DNA from: Cycas panzhihuaensis
Taxonomy: Eukaryota > Cycadophyta
Length of the DNA: 64,000 bases
NCBI GenBank assembly: GCA_023213395.1
Contig: CM041465.1
Location: 153,953,741-154,017,740, forward strand
Direction: 5' to 3'
Positions 60,531 to 64,000 of the stretch are shown here, in pieces. How positions within the stretch are numbered: the first letter of the stretch is position 1; the number at the start of each line of letters is the position of its first letter. The notes under the pieces are model-generated. The model was given only the letters and a program-made list of their open reading frames with translations. It had not been told where the DNA came from and ran no database searches. Both the position numbers and the translations under genes were made by a program.

Positions 60531-61660
60531 GCAGGTATATCTCTTCTATTTCTATTGCTTTGGTTTCTAATGATGGTGAGTCCACATGTTATCAAAAAGC
60601 AGTAGATAATATCCATGGTGAGAAATGGAAGAGGGCTATGCAGGAAGAGATAAATGCTTTGAAGAAATATAATTCATGGGACTTGGTAGAACTTCCACAT
60701 GGTAGGAATACTATTTGTTGTAGGTGAGTCTTCAAAAAGAAAACAAATGTTGATGGAAAGATTGACAAATATAGGGCAAGACTGGTGGCTAAAGGCTTTG
60801 TACAAAAAACAAGTAATGACTTTCATAAGATCTTTTCACCAGTTGTTAAACTTGTTTCAATTCGAGTGTTATTAACATTGGTAGCTTCTCTTGATTTGGA
60901 GTTGGAGTAGTTAGATGTAAAAATAACTTTTTCTACATGGAGATTTAGATGAGGAGATCTATATGGATTAACTAGAAGGGTTTATACAAGATGGTAGGAA
61001 AAGACTTATTTGTAGGCTTAGGAAATCATTGTATGGTCTAAAGAAATCACCTAGTCAATGGTATAAGAAGTTTTATGCCTTCATGGAGGGCTAAAATTTT
61101 AAAAGAAGTGAGTATGATCATTGTGTTTACTTTAAATTTATAGACAATGGCTTATTCATTATCTTCGTATTGTATATTTGATGACATGTTGGAAGAGCAT
61201 GGAAGAAATAAATAAGTTAAAGGATCAATTGGCTAGGACTTTTGATATGAAGTATTTAGGAGCTACAAAACAAATCTTAGGTATGGAGATACATAGAGAG
61301 AGGAAAAATGGTAAGCTATGGTTATCACAGCAAAAATATGTAGAGAAGGTGCTAACTAGGTTTGGTATGGCAAATGTGAAACCAATGAGTATTCCATTAG
61401 CTTCTTATTTCAAGCTTTCTTTGAGTATGAGTCTTAGTAATGAAGAAAAAAAGGATTATATGTCTCATGTGCGTTATGCTAATGTAGTAGGAAGTTTGAC
61501 GTATGCCATGGTATATACAAGACCTAACATTTCACATGCAATCAGTGTAGTTAATAGGTTTATGGAAAATCTAGGAAAGGAACATTGGGCAGCAGTGAAA
61601 TGGGTGCTTCGATATTCGAGAGGTACAAGTGACTATTGCATCACCTTTGGAGGTACAGGT
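60531..61660 (+). pseudogene. Copia H reverse transcriptase
   Basis: Starts near EKWKRAMQEEINALKKYNSW (60618), then KYRARLVAKGFVQK. An extra base near 60935 and another at the active site (about 61170-61185, where YVDDM of F becomes a shifted ATTTGATGACATG) break the frame. After that the frame is open for 162 codons (61178-61666), including LGMEIHRERKNGKLWLSQQ and AMVYTRPNISHAISVVNRF. Confidence 0.87.
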
Positions 61661-62131
61661 AATTAAGTTTGTGGATATGTTCATTCAGACTTTGTAGGAG
61701 ATTTAGATAAGAGAAGGGCTACTTCAGGTTATGTATTCACTCTTGCAAATGGTCTAGTTAGTTGGATGTCAAAATTATAAAGCATAATTATATTATCGAC
61801 TACAAAATCTAAATATATTGCTACAACACATGCTTGTAAATAAGTAATCTGGTTATAGGGTCTATTAATTAAGTTTGGAAGGAAACAGGAAAAGGTAAAG
61901 GTATTTTGTGATAGTCAAAATGTCATTTACCTAGATAAGAATCTAAGTTATCATAGTAGGACAATGCATATTGCTCTTAAGTATCATTTTGTTAGACAGG
62001 TTATAGAAGCAAGTGGAGTGGCACTTGAGAAGGTTAACACAAAATAGAATTGTGCTGATATGTTCATAAAACTAGTACTATTAAAGAAGTTCAAATGGTG
62101 TTTGACTTCTGTTGGATTATAGAAAAGGTGA
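61661..62131 (+). pseudogene. Copia H RNase H
   Basis: YVHSDFVGDLDKRRATSGYVF (first Asp), STTKSKYIATTHACK (the Glu of TEAEY replaced by Lys), VFCDSQNVIYL, and HIALKYHFVRQVIEASG. Ends near 62131 with FKWCLTSVGL then a stop. Followed by a GTGGAGAT purine tract before the LTR. Confidence 0.85.
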
Positions 62132-62179
62132 TAAATGGCCTAGGAAAGGTACTAGGTAAATTATTGTCAACGTGGAGAT

Positions 62180-62840
62180 TGTTAGATAATGTGATAACAA
62201 TGGTTTGGAGGCTATATTTTGACAGGTTGGCAGTGTGGTTTCCCCCCCAAACCTTCTTCGAGGGGTTTTAAGGGGGGCAAGAGGCCCCCTTGGCAAGGGG
62301 GGTGTAGGGGGGGGTGGAACGCCCCCTGTAAAGAGGGGGTTCAGGGGCGATAGCCCCTGACCTAAAAAGCTAGCACTCGAAAATATATTAAATTGTAAAG
62401 AGAATCATGGTTGTTCGCTCAAAATACCCTAGATTCTATGGTCAAGATTTGTGCCTTGTATGACTCTCTCATGTAACCTAATTTATAGTATTTTTTTATT
62501 ATGTTGATGGTGTTCGATGTAATGTATGTACTATGAGGAGTTGGGCAGCTAGTTTTTGTTGTTGTGAGAACTCTGCTATAAATTGTATATATTTATCTAT
62601 TCTTGATAATAAAGATCGATACCTTTCATGTGTGGATGTTTCCCTAGCATACTACTAAGGTTTTACCATGTTATATCAGGTGTATATGTGATGCTTGGCT
62701 TTCTTATTCAATTTATTGTATTATCTCTAGTTTAAAAACTTGCATGTTAAATTTTAGTTTCGATTCCTATAACTAGTTATAGAAATAGGAAGATCTTGGT
62801 GGCAATTTCAAGTTATTGGGACTTTGTCTTCTCAATAACA
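62180..62840 (+). mobile_element. 3' LTR of copia H
   Basis: 661 bp, TGTTAGATAATG...CAATAACA. Contains AATAAAG near 62607 and a long G/C-rich module (62238-62365). Pairs with 36924-37520. Confidence 0.87.
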
Positions 62841-64000
62841 TTGATGAGACGTTATTATGGTGAAGGTGAAGAGAGTATATTTTAGCATGCTTCACTGATA
62901 TTATTAAGGTAGTGTTATAGAGAGGTGATAAGATGCTTGTTACATGTGCGTTAAATGGCAAGTTAAGTGTGCATTTTGAGGGCAAATTTGTGGCGAGATT
63001 TAGATGTGTTTTAAGGGCAAAATTGGGCGAGAGTTTTGGACAAGCAAAAGGGTGAGTTTAAGGGAAACATTGGGTGTGCTTATAGGGAAAATTTGGGGGT
63101 GTTTGTAGGGCAAGATAAGGTGATATATTACCTCCTTGAATGTATTTTACATAAGAGAGGATTGAGGGCAATGATGGGCAAGATTGGGCAAAGAAAAGAA
63201 AAGCATGTTTGAGATACCTTAAATGTAATTTAATACAGACTCTGTTACTATTTTGAGTGTGGCATAGATCATTGTACAATAAAATTAGTGATTTATATGA
63301 TTATTCAATGAAATATATGTGGTTCTTATTCATGATTACATTTGAGTTTAGTTGCATCATATGTGTATAAGGTATTGAAGTTCAGAATTTGCTTGTATGA
63401 TTGTCATTTGTGATGGACCATTATATGTTGACTAGTTGGACTATTAGCATGACGTTTGTTGCCTAGTTGAATGTTAATTCAACATGGGTGCATATCTACA
63501 CATGTCTAATGTAGAACTGAGATAGTGTGTTTAATGAAATTGAAGTGTGAATGGAAAGGTCTAAGATGAGATGCCTTCAAATCAATTATGCCTTTGTCAT
63601 GGTATGTATAGTTAGCTTGTCAGGTTGCATTATAGATGTGTATCATGATGCAAATAGTGAGGTTTGACGTATGTTGTGGTTTGCCTCCTATAGTTTGTTG
63701 GTATAAGATGTAGCAGATAGATATGGATACCCCTATTGTGATTGTTCTTGGTATAATTTCCCCTTATGTGTTGTATTTGAACTAAGTCAAAAGCCTTCCA
63801 TTTATTTCCTTTCATGCATTTGAGTGCTCACATCTTAGATAAAGATTGTAGCAGTAGGATTGCAAGTGTTTGAAACTTATGGGTTATGTAGCTTACAAAG
63901 AGTGTGATCTGCAGGGGAAATGCATGTGATCAATCTAGATGTTATAGAGTTATTGACATATCATGCTGAGTATTATTTGGTTATAGTTTTTATCCTTCAT
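62841..64000. other. Right flank, non-coding
   Basis: AT-rich with G-rich phrases such as 'GGGCAAAATTGGGCGAG' repeated loosely between 62960 and 63190. No gene, element border or RNA gene recognised. It may be the continuation of the sequence left of 36924. Confidence 0.45.

Overview
This window is plant nuclear DNA made almost entirely of nested LTR retrotransposons. I find no intact host gene, no tRNA or rRNA gene, and no bacterial-style operon. Three things point to a large plant genome: Tork/Tnt1-like Ty1/copia elements with initiator-Met primer sites, Tat-like Ty3/gypsy elements with ~3.1 kb LTRs and an antisense plant-mobile-domain-like reading frame, and long (TA)n tracts. A gymnosperm is plausible, but the sequence alone does not prove the species. 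Nearly every coding region carries stops or frameshifts, so I annotate them as pseudogenes.

Layout, left part (1-33779). An old minus-strand gypsy array ('D2' then 'D') shares one complete LTR at 6015-9222. To its left lie the gag and protease start of D2 (2980-6014). To its right is the D body in reverse order: antisense ORF 9494-11250, integrase/RNase H/RT 11960-14640, protease and gag 14650-16803 and 22085-24107, then the 5' LTR from 24108 (last part 33706-33779). Later insertions cut this array. Copia 'E' (minus) sits in the D2 protease and is itself interrupted at 1146 by the end of another gypsy LTR ('G'). Copia 'F' (plus, 16809-22079, TSD TTGGA) sits in D gag. Non-autonomous element 'B1' (minus, 27196-33700, TSD TCAAT) sits in the D 5' LTR.

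Right part (33780-64000). A lone copia-type LTR with primer site (34311-34644), unassigned AT-rich DNA and a ~570 bp compound microsatellite precede copia 'H' (plus). H is split: its LTR, gag and protease start are at 36924-38569, and its integrase, RT, RNase H and 3' LTR are at 59196-62840. The gap is a ~20.6 kb insertion, pol-deleted gypsy 'C' (minus, 38570-59195, TSD GTAGT/GTAGC). The left LTR of C is in turn interrupted by element 'B2' (41452-47105). This gives three visible nesting levels.

Most notable: B1 and B2 are two copies of one gag-only LTR family (LTRs ~390-405 bp, Met primer site, polypurine tract, 92-bp AGATCT-rich leader repeats). At the matching internal position each carries different, apparently captured host-gene pieces. 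B1 holds an AKR2/STI1-like fragment; B2 holds a short-chain dehydrogenase fragment fused to a pentatricopeptide-repeat fragment. The gypsy family has a hairpin with a conserved CGATACC loop in its LTRs and again beside the 3' LTR, with paired arm changes between copies. It also has an antisense PMD-like ORF kept even where RT and integrase are gone, and, in C, an RNase H domain with all four catalytic acidic residues at an unusual place near the 3' LTR.
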